DNA of 64,000 bases, taken from assembly GCF_019956555.1 (NCBI RefSeq), contig NZ_JAHBDQ010000072.1, positions 1 to 64,000 on the forward strand, in the 5' to 3' direction. Position 1 is the stretch's first letter. Every line of letters starts with the position of its first letter. This document shows positions 26,026 through 35,002 of the stretch, in pieces. Source of the stretch: Pseudomonas sp. A-RE-19 (GTDB taxonomy: Bacteria; Pseudomonadota; Gammaproteobacteria; Pseudomonadales; Pseudomonadaceae). Below the pieces are notes generated by a model. It had not been told where the DNA came from. It saw only the letters and a list, made by a program, of their open reading frames with translations, and made no database searches. Position numbers and translations under genes: made by a program.

Positions 26026-29000
26026 GGGCGCGACGCCTGCGGTTCCGTGGACGGCGGCGGCTCATACGTGTCGTTAAAGTCTTCGCTGATGTGGTACCAG
26101 GGATGATAGGTCTCGCGGGAGAAATACCCTTTGGCATTGATCAGTTTGATCGGCCGGCCTGACACGTCATAGAACAGTTGATCGAAATAGCCCAGTTCAT
26201 GCAGGGAATGGTCGTCGACGTAGCCATGGGTATCGGCGAAAAACGGCCGGAACTGTCGAACCGGCAGACCTTTATTGTTGTATTCGACCCGTTCGCTGAT
26301 GCGCCAGCGCGGGTCGGCGAGCACCTCGAGAAACTGGCCATTCTCGATGATCAGCTTGCCGTCGGCATCCACCGCATAGGCCATGCCGGGCTCGACCAGC
26401 TGCTGGGTTTGCAGCGCCCGGCCAAAGCCGTCCACGCAGGCTTTGACGATCTGGATCTGTGCCGGTACAGGGTCATCGGGATAACGGTCGGCGCTGAGGA
26501 TGAGGCTGTGCACCGGCTCGCGATGAACTGTCGCGATGAGCTCGCTCAACGTTTGCTCCGACGCGGTCAGGTCGGTGCCTTGCTGCAACCGCTGACGGGC
26601 GCTGGTGCAGATGTGCCCGCTGGGCAGGACATCACCGTTCGCGATCCATTCGGCGAGTTGTTCGGGGCTGACGGAAGGCGGCACCTGGCCCATCCAGCTG
26701 AACAAGTCCTTACGCAACGTACTGGCCGCTTTTTGTATGGCATCCACCGGGTTTTCGATCGCCGGATCCGGACGATGATCCTCCGGGCGCACGAAATCGC
26801 TCAGCGGTTTGAAGCCAACGGCGCTGCCATTTTCGGTGCCGTAAAAACTGATCGCCAGAGGCTGCCCGGACGGTTCGTAAATCGCTTCCTGAACATTGTC
26901 GTTGGCATCGATGATGCGCACCGGTTGCAGCGCGTGGTAGTCATATTCGACCCGGGTCGTGCAGCCATCCGGCAGTTCGACGCTGATGATCGCCAGACAG
27001 TAGGGATCGTATTCGGCCTTGGTCACTCCGTGGCTCGGGGTCTCGTGGTATTCACGCACCGTGTAAAAACCATCGAGGCCGTCGTACTTGGCGAAACCGT
27101 AGTGGGCGGACCACAAGTCGCCTGTTGGAGACGGCGTTTCGAACAACAATGGCATCGGCGTGTAACCGATGCTGGCCAGTTCGACCCGGATGTCAAAGGG
27201 CGGCGGCAGGATGCTGTAAGCGTCCAGCGCCGTCTTGTCCAGTTGGGCCACCTCCTGCGGGCCGGCCAGGGCTTCGAATTCGGCCTGGCCATCGGGCAGA
27301 AGTGACTGATCGTCAGTCTTGAGATAACGCTGTACCGACTGTTGGGTCAGCACCCGCAGGGCATCCCACTGCTCAGAATCCTGATGCTTGGTCAGCTCCT
27401 CAAACGAGATCCACTCAGGATCAAGCCCGTCGGGCAGCGACCCTTTGGGCATGATCAACGCATTGGCGCGCTGCTGCCATGGCAAGCCCAATCGCCACTG
27501 CTGCGGATCGGTATCCAGGTCGATGAACCGGGCGCGGGTTTCGCTCAGGTAAAAGGACTGCTGAGCCTCGTCATGGGCGTCCCGCCACCACTGTTGTTCG
27601 TCGGGGTCGGTAAAGGGCGGCGTGTCCGATTCGGTTTGGCGGCGCGCATAGCTGATGGTCATTGAGTGCGTGGGCAAACCGTATTTGCTCCAGCGCAGAT
27701 TGATTTCATGCTGGCACAAAGGGTCGTCGATAAATTGTTCGTACTGGTAGCTGATCTTCTCTACCAGTAGCGGCAGGATGATCGCATCGGGGTAGTGGTC
27801 ACCTTTAGGTCGCACTTGGCGAGCCATGTAGCGATACTCTTCGACCGAGTAAGGTTTTGCCGTGAGCGGGTCGTCTTCGCCCGCGTAGGTTTCGACGCGC
27901 ATGATCGTCCCGGACATCCCGCGGGCGATTTCGTACTTGATGGTTTCGTCGGGCGGCGTGACCGGCACATCGTACTCGTCGTTGGCGTGATAATGGCTGA
28001 GCAATGTCCCACCTAGCGCAAAGGCCTCAGTGTCCTTGTCGAAATAGCCATCACGTGGCCTGTCCATGAACTGACCGATAACGAACCAGCTACAAACCCG
28101 CATTTGTGCCGTGAAGCCGATGTCATCATCACCCGTGGCGCTTTCGCTGTCGGTCTGTTCCAAATGGCCAAAGCCCCGGTATTCACGAGCAAGCGGGTCG
28201 TAATAACCCTCGCGGTATTTGAACCCTTGGTTCAGGCAGTTACCGGTGATTTCGTCCAGTTGCAGTTGCCGACTGACAACTTGCACAGTGAGCGGCAAAA
28301 AGCACACCGGGACTTCCAGCGGTTTTGCAAGGAGCCGTTCCTGCTTTTCATCCAGCCATTCCTGTGCCGAGCTGCGATAGACGACGCGGGAGCTGCATCC
28401 CATGTTGTTGTTGCTGGACGTGATCAGGTAGGGCTTGGCCGAGACAAAATCGTAGTGCCAGTGACGGGTCTTCATGTGCGGCACCGTCAGGATCAGGCTG
28501 GCACAGCCCAGGCCTTGCAGGTCGGCGAACGAGACCTCGCACAGTCGGTCGTATCGCACGTCTTCAGGCCAGGGAACGCTGATCGGGTCCTTCTCCAGGC
28601 CTTTGCCGCCACGGTTCAGGTAAATATCGAACCCATCGGAATTCAGGTAGATCAATGCCGGTGCGCCGGACCCGTCGAGGTCGGCGATCCGCACCCGTGC
28701 GGCATCGAACGCCTCGTATTTGAATACAGGCCCACTGAGCACCCGCCCTTTACCGAACTTGCCGTGTCCCAGATTAGGCCAGCATTTGATTTCGTCGTGG
28801 CGAATGCGGCATAGCTCGGTCGTGTCGCTGCCCAGCAGGTTGCCCAGAAATACCAGTTCACTGGAGACATTGCTGAACAAGGGAAGCGGGTCATCATCCC
28901 CTGGCTCATGGAGCACTTCTTCAGCCTGTTCGAAGCCGTCCTCCAGATTGTTGGGGTAAAAGCGCACGGAGCGTGGCCCGATCACTGCCAACGAGAGCAG

Positions 29001-30551
29001 CCCCTCGCCAGCCAGGTCGCCCAGCTGTGAGTACGTACTGAAAAACTCTATCGGGAACTGGGCAAAGGTCTTGAATTCGGCCCACGTGCGATCCGCATTC
29101 AACGTGCGGAAACCACTCAAGCCCGGTTGGGCCGTGATCCAGTCGAGACGGCCGTCACCGGTCAGATCGGTCAGTATTTGAAGCGCGGGTTTATTGCGGT
29201 TCGCGACCGGAATCTTGTCCAGGGCTTGCCACGGGCTGTAGCCGATGTCATCCGGCCCCGATGCGGCGCGCAATGGTTCCCGGTAGTACCAGCATTGGTC
29301 ATAGCGGCAGAGAAAGCCCGGCAGGCCTTCGCCATAAAGGTCGACGCACTGGTAGAAACCGCCATCCTCGATGCCCGGCATGTTGTCCGCCTCGAACAAC
29401 CGCACAGGCGTTTCATTGATGCTGAAAGGTGAATGCTCGAACTGCACCGGCGGGGTGTTTTCCACGGTGCCGCTGGCATCCCAGGCCTGATAGTGGGCGG
29501 AGGTGATCTGGCTGTAGCTCCATTGCGCCGAGTGCTCGTTGTACTTGAGCAGCAGCCGTCGGACCAGCACCGGTTCGGCGCCCAGCCTGGCGGGAAAGTG
29601 ATGAAACATCAGCACCTGCTGGCAGAGCCGGCGTGTACCCACTTCATAACCATGGCCAAAGGTCGAAAAGGCATCCGGACGGGTTAGCCAGGGCTGCAGA
29701 GTGTCGCCGTCATAGACAGGTTTTTCGGTCAGCGAAACGGTGCGTTCACCGTAGTCGAACAGCACATGAAAATGCCAATCCAGATCAGCCGGGCTTTCGA
29801 CTGTCCAGGTGTACAGATCCCGGCTGGCCTTGAAGTTACCGTACAACACCCGGTGCAGGTAACGCTGGGCGCGGTAGTCATGGGCGGGGTCGGGGTCGGG
29901 GTCTTGGTCGTCGGCCTTGTACTCGAAACAAATATGCTCGCCGTGGGCGGTCATGCTCTCGCAAAGCAGCCAGGTCCCCACACGTAGTGGATCCTCTGGA
30001 TCCGCTACGCGCGAATCCGCTGTTTTGCCGTACATATGCAATGAGCCATCGGGGCCGTACACCAGCCAGAAAACAGGCTTTTGCTCGTCCGGCGCCTGGG
30101 TGACAGGCTGCCAGCGTTCCCTGATGGAAAAAACGCTTTCGACCTCTGGCGAATAGCGCACCACCGAGTGCGGCCCGATGTCCTTTCCGTTGAACTTACT
30201 TTCGAGCCGGGACTTGATCGTGCCGTCGTCATTGCGTTCGGGCATGCATATCTGCGCATCGTGGCCAATGATTTCGTCATCATCGCCATAGCGCGGCACA
30301 CCTTTGTTGGTCCGGCGACGGATTTCACCGTTGCCCAGATTCCAGCCAATACCAAACGGGCCGTTGCCGGACTGACTGCTGTAAGTCAGTGACAGCTGTG
30401 GGTCAGCACCACGCCCGCTGGAAATGGGCAGGGGCAGCTGAAACGACGCCTCGCCGGTCGGGCCCACGGAGCTCCAGCTCTTGCCGATCGTGGCGATCGA
30501 TGAGCTTTTTGCGATGGACGGCGTCGTGATGCTGAGGTCTTGATCGGCCAT
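26022..30551 (-). CDS. Tc toxin TcB component (SpvB/TcdB-like cocoon protein)
   Basis: 1509 residues, the usual TcB length (about 1480-1510). The N-terminal SpvB domain (SIATIGKSWSSVGPTGEASF, LPLPISSGRGADPQLSLTYS) is followed by FG-GAP/VCBS-like propeller repeats (LTDLTGDGRLDWITAQPG, RIADLDGSGAPALIYLNSDG). The TcdB middle domains come next (YYDPLAREYRGFGHLEQTDSE), then RHS-like sequence to the end. TcB docks on TcA and, with TcC, encloses the toxin. The ATG at 30551 gives MADQDLSITTPSIAK and follows TTGGATGAAACC. A 20-bp perfect palindrome lies 68 bases upstream. It is first gene of the tcB-tccC1-tccC2 operon. Confidence 0.92.
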   Translation of the reverse strand: MADQDLSITTPSIAKSSSIATIGKSWSSVGPTGEASFQLPLPISSGRGADPQLSLTYSSQSGNGPFGIGWNLGNGEIRRRTNKGVPRYGDDDEIIGHDAQICMPERNDDGTIKSRLESKFNGKDIGPHSVVRYSPEVESVFSIRERWQPVTQAPDEQKPVFWLVYGPDGSLHMYGKTADSRVADPEDPLRVGTWLLCESMTAHGEHICFEYKADDQDPDPDPAHDYRAQRYLHRVLYGNFKASRDLYTWTVESPADLDWHFHVLFDYGERTVSLTEKPVYDGDTLQPWLTRPDAFSTFGHGYEVGTRRLCQQVLMFHHFPARLGAEPVLVRRLLLKYNEHSAQWSYSQITSAHYQAWDASGTVENTPPVQFEHSPFSINETPVRLFEADNMPGIEDGGFYQCVDLYGEGLPGFLCRYDQCWYYREPLRAASGPDDIGYSPWQALDKIPVANRNKPALQILTDLTGDGRLDWITAQPGLSGFRTLNADRTWAEFKTFAQFPIEFFSTYSQLGDLAGEGLLSLAVIGPRSVRFYPNNLEDGFEQAEEVLHEPGDDDPLPLFSNVSSELVFLGNLLGSDTTELCRIRHDEIKCWPNLGHGKFGKGRVLSGPVFKYEAFDAARVRIADLDGSGAPALIYLNSDGFDIYLNRGGKGLEKDPISVPWPEDVRYDRLCEVSFADLQGLGCASLILTVPHMKTRHWHYDFVSAKPYLITSSNNNMGCSSRVVYRSSAQEWLDEKQERLLAKPLEVPVCFLPLTVQVVSRQLQLDEITGNCLNQGFKYREGYYDPLAREYRGFGHLEQTDSESATGDDDIGFTAQMRVCSWFVIGQFMDRPRDGYFDKDTEAFALGGTLLSHYHANDEYDVPVTPPDETIKYEIARGMSGTIMRVETYAGEDDPLTAKPYSVEEYRYMARQVRPKGDHYPDAIILPLLVEKISYQYEQFIDDPLCQHEINLRWSKYGLPTHSMTISYARRQTESDTPPFTDPDEQQWWRDAHDEAQQSFYLSETRARFIDLDTDPQQWRLGLPWQQRANALIMPKGSLPDGLDPEWISFEELTKHQDSEQWDALRVLTQQSVQRYLKTDDQSLLPDGQAEFEALAGPQEVAQLDKTALDAYSILPPPFDIRVELASIGYTPMPLLFETPSPTGDLWSAHYGFAKYDGLDGFYTVREYHETPSHGVTKAEYDPYCLAIISVELPDGCTTRVEYDYHALQPVRIIDANDNVQEAIYEPSGQPLAISFYGTENGSAVGFKPLSDFVRPEDHRPDPAIENPVDAIQKAASTLRKDLFSWMGQVPPSVSPEQLAEWIANGDVLPSGHICTSARQRLQQGTDLTASEQTLSELIATVHREPVHSLILSADRYPDDPVPAQIQIVKACVDGFGRALQTQQLVEPGMAYAVDADGKLIIENGQFLEVLADPRWRISERVEYNNKGLPVRQFRPFFADTHGYVDDHSLHELGYFDQLFYDVSGRPIKLINAKGYFSRETYHPWYHISEDFNDTYEPPPSTEPQASRP
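29886..29903. repeat. Three tandem GGGGTC hexanucleotides inside tcB
   Basis: GGGGTC is repeated three times, encoding Asp-Pro dipeptides (DPDPDP) in the SpvB domain. The six-base unit keeps the frame, so slippage would change length by two residues without breaking the gene. Confidence 0.7.
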
Positions 30552-30618
30552 GGTTTCATCCAATGCACACGCGGTGGGCGTGGGTGGATAAACGCTATCA
30601 AGATAGAGCTGAAACGTA

Positions 30619-30638
30619 ACCTGTCAGATCTGACAGGT
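30619..30638. promoter_or_regulatory. Perfect 20-bp palindrome upstream of tcB (shared Tc motif, copy 1)
   Basis: ACCTGTCAGATCTGACAGGT is fully palindromic. Its core CTGTCAG-AT-CTGACAG (30621-30636) has the same length and spacing as sites before the Ig-repeat gene (38471-38486) and tcaA (41987-42002). It lies about 70 bases upstream of the tcB start, a plausible operator position. The binding protein is unknown. Confidence 0.65.
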
Positions 30639-30707
30639 AGAACGGCTTTTTCTAGAACGAATGGGTTGACCGAAGCGGCTGCTTAGATCGAAATCGATAT
30701 GCAAAAA

Positions 30708-30741
30708 AAGGCCGGGTCGTCTGAATAGACGGCCCGGCCTT
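30708..30741 (-). terminator. Intrinsic terminator of the fumarase gene
   Basis: A 15-bp stem (30708-30722 with 30727-30741, one G-T wobble) closes a 4-base loop. On the minus strand it is followed by a run of seven T. It lies 20 bases beyond the fumarase stop and separates it from the tcB promoter region. Confidence 0.85.
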
Positions 30742-30761
30742 TTCGGTAGCGGGGGAGGCGC

Positions 30762-32285
30762 TTACTGCACTTCTACCGCCAGGCTTTCACTGATCTTTTT
30801 CTGCCAGATCGCAGGACCGGTGATGTGTACCGACTCGCCTTTGCTGTCGACCGCAACGGTCACAGGCATGTCTTTGACGTCGAACTCGTAGATCGCTTCC
30901 ATGCCCAGTTCGGCGAAAGCTACCACGCGGGATTTCTTGATGGCTTGCGCCACCAGGTAAGCCGCGCCGCCGACCGCCATCAGGTAAACGGCTTTGTGGT
31001 CCTTGATCGCTTCGATCGCGGTAGGGCCGCGCTCGGATTTGCCGATCATGCCCAACAGGCCGGTTTGCTCGAGGATCTGACGGGTGAACTTGTCCATCCG
31101 CGTCGCGGTGGTTGGACCTGCCGGGCCGACCACTTCGTCACCGACCGGATCGACCGGGCCGACGTAGTAGATAAAACGACCTTTCAGATCCACCGGCAGG
31201 GTTTCACCCTTGTTCAGCATCTCGACCATGCGCTTGTGCGCGGCGTCGCGACCGGTGAGCATTTTGCCGTTGAGCAGGACGGTTTCGCCCGGCTTCCAGC
31301 TCTGCACTTCTTCCGGGGTCAGGGTGTCGAGGTTGACGCGACGGGCCGACGGGCCGGCTTCCCAGACGATTTCCGGGTAGGCGTCCAGCGGTGGCGCTTC
31401 CAGCGAGGCCGGGCCGGAACCGTCGAGCACGAAGTGCGCGTGACGGGTGGCGGCGCAGTTGGGGATCATGCACACCGGCAGGGACGCGGCGTGGGTCGGG
31501 TAATCCATGATCTTCACGTCGAGCACGGTGGTCAGGCCACCCAGGCCCTGGGCGCCGATGCCCAGTTGGTTGACCTTCTCGAACAGCTCCAGGCGCATCT
31601 CTTCGATACGGTTGGACGGGCCGCGCTTCTTCAGCTCGTGAATGTCGATGGATTCCATCAACACTTCCTTGGCCATGACGGCGGCTTTCTCGGCGGTGCC
31701 GCCGATGCCGATGCCCAGCATGCCCGGTGGGCACCAGCCGGCGCCCATTTCCGGAACGGTCTTCAGTACCCAGTCGACGATCGAGTCGGACGGGTTGAGC
31801 ATGGCCATTTTCGACTTGTTCTCGGAACCGCCGCCCTTGGCCGCCACGTCCACTTCCACGGTGTTACCCGGAACGATGGAGTAGTGGATAACGGCCGGGG
31901 TGTTGTCCTTGGTGTTTTTACGAGCGCCCGCCGGGTCGGCGAGGATCGAGGCACGCAGGACGTTTTCCGGCAGGTTGTAAGCCCGGCGCACGCCTTCGTT
32001 GATCATGTCGTCCAGGCCCATGGTGGCGCCATCCCAACGTACGTCCATGCCCACACGCACGAACACGGTAACGATGCCGGTGTCCTGGCAGATCGGGCGG
32101 TGGCCGGTGGCGCACATGCGCGAGTTGATCAGGATCTGCGCCATGGAATCGCGAGCTGCCGGCGATTCTTCACGCAGGTAGGCCTCGTGCATCGCCTGTA
32201 TGAAATCCACGGGGTGGTAGTAGGAAATGAATTGCAGGGCGTCGGCAACGCTCTGAATCAGGTCGTCTTGCTTGATCACGGTCAT
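30762..32285 (-). CDS. Class I (4Fe-4S) fumarate hydratase
   Basis: 507 residues, FumA/FumB-type iron-sulfur hydro-lyase that interconverts fumarate and malate in the TCA cycle. Cysteines in HRPICQDTG (Cys66), GWCPPGMLGIGIGG (about 183) and IPNCAATRHAHF (about 276) have the spacing of the three cluster ligands of class I fumarases. The C-terminal beta domain contains GKMLTGRDAAHKRM and GPTTATRMDKFT. The start at 32285 follows AGAGGAG; a codon 30 bases upstream is rejected. It is a core gene at the edge of the Tc block. Confidence 0.93.
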   Translation of the reverse strand: MTVIKQDDLIQSVADALQFISYYHPVDFIQAMHEAYLREESPAARDSMAQILINSRMCATGHRPICQDTGIVTVFVRVGMDVRWDGATMGLDDMINEGVRRAYNLPENVLRASILADPAGARKNTKDNTPAVIHYSIVPGNTVEVDVAAKGGGSENKSKMAMLNPSDSIVDWVLKTVPEMGAGWCPPGMLGIGIGGTAEKAAVMAKEVLMESIDIHELKKRGPSNRIEEMRLELFEKVNQLGIGAQGLGGLTTVLDVKIMDYPTHAASLPVCMIPNCAATRHAHFVLDGSGPASLEAPPLDAYPEIVWEAGPSARRVNLDTLTPEEVQSWKPGETVLLNGKMLTGRDAAHKRMVEMLNKGETLPVDLKGRFIYYVGPVDPVGDEVVGPAGPTTATRMDKFTRQILEQTGLLGMIGKSERGPTAIEAIKDHKAVYLMAVGGAAYLVAQAIKKSRVVAFAELGMEAIYEFDVKDMPVTVAVDSKGESVHITGPAIWQKKISESLAVEVQ

Positions 32286-32534
32286 GAGTCGCGCTCCTCT
32301 AAAAGACGGGAACATTCAATAAGGTGCTTGCAGCTTGGGTGCATCGGTCGGTTGCAAGCACCTTTCAAGGCACGCCGGGCATGCTGGCGCGACGCTAAAA
32401 AGGCGCGGCAGTATACCGCGCCTCGATGGCGGGCACATCCGTTGACAGTCAAACGTTGGTCGCATAGGTCGGTGTTGGCTGTCGTGCCCCGATACTTGTC
32501 GTGGCTCCTTGAGGTAATGGGTGTACCTCAACCT

Positions 32535-32632
32535 CTGTAGGAGCTGCCGCAGGCTGCGATCTTTTGACTTTGCTCTTTTTTGACGTTGCCGAAGGCAGAT
32601 CAAAAGATCGCAGCCTGCGGCAGCTCCTACAG
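32535..32632. repeat. Paired REP-type inverted repeat in the fumarase / GGDEF intergenic region
   Basis: Arms at about 32535-32565 and 32599-32632 (CTGTAGGAGCTGCCGCAGG core and AGGCTGCGATCTTTT) face each other. The rest of the 473-base divergent stretch 32286-32758 is promoter space for both genes. A short hairpin GCCAC-TAAA-GTGGC near 32700 is the only other structure seen. Confidence 0.85.
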
Positions 32633-32758
32633 GGGAAGTGGGTCATCGTTCTGACGCCATTTTTATGCCCCTAAAATTGAATGGTCATTTATCAGACACG
32701 CCACTAAAGTGGCATTCGGTCTGTAGAGTAGGACACTCCGACAGCCTCCTTTTCCACG

Positions 32759-33877
32759 GTGAATCAACGATTGACCCATAACGCCATCCAGCGGCTTTTG
32801 CTTAAACGCTTTGCCCTCGCAGCCGGCACCTACGCCCTGGCTTTGCTGTTGCTGTGGCTGGCGTTTTTCACCGGTCATTACCAAGAGACCGTTACCGGCA
32901 TGGCCATTGGCAGCGCGTTGGTGGTGTTCAGCCAGGCGGTGTTGTTCACGGTGTTCTCCAGCGGCTGCAACCTGCGTTTTTCCGACCCGAGCCTGACCGA
33001 AGTGCAAATACTGCTGGGGCTGGGTTGGCAGACCTGGCTGATTGCCCATCTGGACGGGGCGCGCAGTGTGTTTCTGGTGTTTTACCTGCTGATTCTGTTG
33101 TTCGGATTGTTTCATCTTTCGCGCACGGCGTTCGTGCGGTGCGCCTCGCTGGTGTTTTTCAGTTTCAGTGCAATCACGTTGTGGGAGGGTTACCACTTCC
33201 AGCTACCCGACCCGACGCTGGCCCTGTTGCAGGTGTGCGTGCTGTTTGTGGTACTGGTCTGGCTGGTGCTCTATGCCGGTTATGTACACACGTCGCGCCA
33301 GCGCATGCGTCAGCGCCGGTTCGCCTTGCAGGCGCATCAGGACACCCTGCGCGGGATGATGCGCCAGCTCGAAGACCTGGTAGCCACCGACGAACTCACC
33401 GGGCTGTTCAACCGCCGACATTTCCTGCGTCTGGCCGCCCGCGAATTGAATGCGATGGAAACCGATGTGGTGCATGGCCTGGCGCTGATCGACCTTGACC
33501 ACTTCAAACGCATCAACGATGTTCACGGCCATGCCGCCGGCGATCAGGTGCTGCAAGCGTTTGCCGGGGTGGCCACCGCCTGCCTGCGCGATGGCGATGT
33601 TCTGGCTCGCTATGGCGGTGAAGAATTTGTGGTGCTATTGCCCGATTGCGATCCCGAACGCCTGACGGCTTGCTGCGAACGCTTGCGCATTGCCTTCACG
33701 GATGTCGAGTTGATCGGCCTCAATGTGCGCAGCCTCAGCCTGTCGGTGGGCATGACGTTATTGACGCTTGAGGACGATCTGGATGAGGCCTTGCAGCGCG
33801 CCGATCAGGCGCTGTATCGGGCCAAACGTGATGGCCGTAACCGTTGTGCGGCGGCCTGGGAGAATGTCGATGCCTGA
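32759..33877 (+). CDS. Membrane-bound diguanylate cyclase (SadC-like, by synteny)
   Basis: 372 residues. About six membrane helices occupy residues 15-190, then a short coiled linker (QDTLRGMMRQLEDLVATDELTGL) and a GGDEF domain. The active site reads RYGGEEF near residue 287. The inhibitory I-site RDGD sits five residues before it, so the enzyme should make c-di-GMP and be product-inhibited. The gene uses a GTG start with a weak ribosome site. Position between fumarase and an Fe-S reductase matches P. aeruginosa SadC (PA4332), although SadC is longer there. Its stop overlaps the next gene. Confidence 0.88.
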   Translation: MNQRLTHNAIQRLLLKRFALAAGTYALALLLLWLAFFTGHYQETVTGMAIGSALVVFSQAVLFTVFSSGCNLRFSDPSLTEVQILLGLGWQTWLIAHLDGARSVFLVFYLLILLFGLFHLSRTAFVRCASLVFFSFSAITLWEGYHFQLPDPTLALLQVCVLFVVLVWLVLYAGYVHTSRQRMRQRRFALQAHQDTLRGMMRQLEDLVATDELTGLFNRRHFLRLAARELNAMETDVVHGLALIDLDHFKRINDVHGHAAGDQVLQAFAGVATACLRDGDVLARYGGEEFVVLLPDCDPERLTACCERLRIAFTDVELIGLNVRSLSLSVGMTLLTLEDDLDEALQRADQALYRAKRDGRNRCAAAWENVDA

Positions 33878-34805
33878 ATTACGGGTCGGCGAACGCCAAT
33901 GGTCGGTGGCTGCGGGTAGCAACCTGCTCGATGCCTTGAATCAAAATGGCGTGTCGGTGCCCTATAGCTGTCGCGCGGGCAGTTGCCATGCGTGCCTGGT
34001 CAAATGTGTCGAGGGCTTGCCCAGCGACAGCCGTCCCGATGCCCTGAGCAATGAGCAGCGTCAGCAGGGTTGGCGCCTGGCCTGCCAGTGCCAGGTGGTC
34101 GAGAATCTGCAAGTCGAAACCTTTGATCCGGTGCGTGATGGGCTCGCCGCTCAGGTGGCCGCCAATGATTGGCTGAGCCCCTGCGTCTTGCGTTTGCGCC
34201 TGACCTGCGAGCGACCGTTGCGCTATCAGGCGGGGCAGCATCTGGTGTTGTGGGCGGGTCAGGTTGCGCGGCCGTATTCACTGGCCAGCCTGCCGGAAGA
34301 AGACCGTTTCCTGGAATTCCATCTCGATTGTCGCCAGCTGGGGGAATTCAGCGATGCGGCGCGTTGCTTGAAAATCGGCGATCCGATCCGCCTCGGTGAG
34401 TTGCGCGGCGGGGCACTGCATTACGACCCGGACTGGCACACCCGACCGCTCTGGTTGCTGGCGGCCGGCACCGGTCTGGGCCCGTTGTTCGGTATTTTGC
34501 GCGAAGCGCTGCGTCAGGATCACCAGGGCGCCATCCGTGTCATTCACCTGGCCCATGACGCAGATGAGCATTATCTGGCCAAACCCCTGCAAGCCATGGC
34601 TGCCAGCCGTGAGAACCTGACGGTCGAGCTCTGGACCGCGGCCGAGTTGCCCGCGGCGTTGGCGCAGCTACGGCTTGTTTCGCGGCAAACCCTGGCCTTG
34701 GTCTGCGGAGCTCCCGACAGCGTCGACGCCTTTGCCCGGCGCCTGTACCTGGCCGGCTTGCCGCGCAATCAACTGCTGGCGGATGTGTTTCTACCCCGTG
34801 GTTGA
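33870..34805 (+). CDS. 2Fe-2S ferredoxin / ferredoxin-NAD(P)H reductase
   Basis: 311 residues. The N-terminal plant-type ferredoxin domain has ligands Cys34, Cys39, Cys42 and Cys72 or 74 (SCRAGSCHACLVKC). The FAD domain has RPYSLASLP. The NAD(P) domain has LLAAGTGLGPLFGILRE and a C-terminal CGAP motif. This is the single-chain electron-transfer architecture seen in oxygenase reductases. It overlaps the GGDEF gene by 8 bases; GGGAG precedes the ATG at 33870, with an ATG two codons earlier as alternative. No oxygenase is nearby, so its electron acceptor is unknown. Synteny is with PA4331. Confidence 0.88.
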   Translation: MPELRVGERQWSVAAGSNLLDALNQNGVSVPYSCRAGSCHACLVKCVEGLPSDSRPDALSNEQRQQGWRLACQCQVVENLQVETFDPVRDGLAAQVAANDWLSPCVLRLRLTCERPLRYQAGQHLVLWAGQVARPYSLASLPEEDRFLEFHLDCRQLGEFSDAARCLKIGDPIRLGELRGGALHYDPDWHTRPLWLLAAGTGLGPLFGILREALRQDHQGAIRVIHLAHDADEHYLAKPLQAMAASRENLTVELWTAAELPAALAQLRLVSRQTLALVCGAPDSVDAFARRLYLAGLPRNQLLADVFLPRG

Positions 34806-34817
34806 CGGTACTGGCCT

Positions 34818-34911
34818 CTTCGCGGGCAAGCCTCGCTCCTACAAGGGTTGCGACTGTCCACAAAATCGAATTTCAATACAAAACCTGTAGGAGCGAGGCT
34901 TGCCCGCGAAG
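34818..34911. repeat. REP-type pair (TGTAGGAGCGAGGCTTGCCC family)
   Basis: Inverted copies at 34818-34843 and 34886-34911 of TGTAGGAGCGAGGCTTGCCC plus GCGAAG, the family also found at 2282-2400. It sits between the convergent reductase and pyruvate kinase genes. Confidence 0.88.
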
Positions 34912-34950
34912 GCGTCAAACCAGACAACACATTTCCAGGATCAGAATGCA

Positions 34951-34982
34951 AAAAGCCCCGCCATTCACATGGCGGGGCTTTT
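34951..34982. terminator. Bidirectional intrinsic terminator after pyruvate kinase
   Basis: A perfect 14-bp stem (34951-34964 with 34969-34982) surrounds a 4-base loop. It has T-rich flanks on both strands (AAAAGCCCCGCCAT arm). It is 20 bases beyond the pyk stop on the minus strand and also faces the reductase gene. Confidence 0.88.
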
Positions 34983-35002
34983 ATTTTTCAGCGCTCGATC
35001 AC

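Noticed and set aside
30825..32540. 571-aa open frame opposite the fumarase gene
   Set aside because: Antisense shadow; no domain, His/Gly/Arg-rich composition, and it runs through the fumarase promoter.
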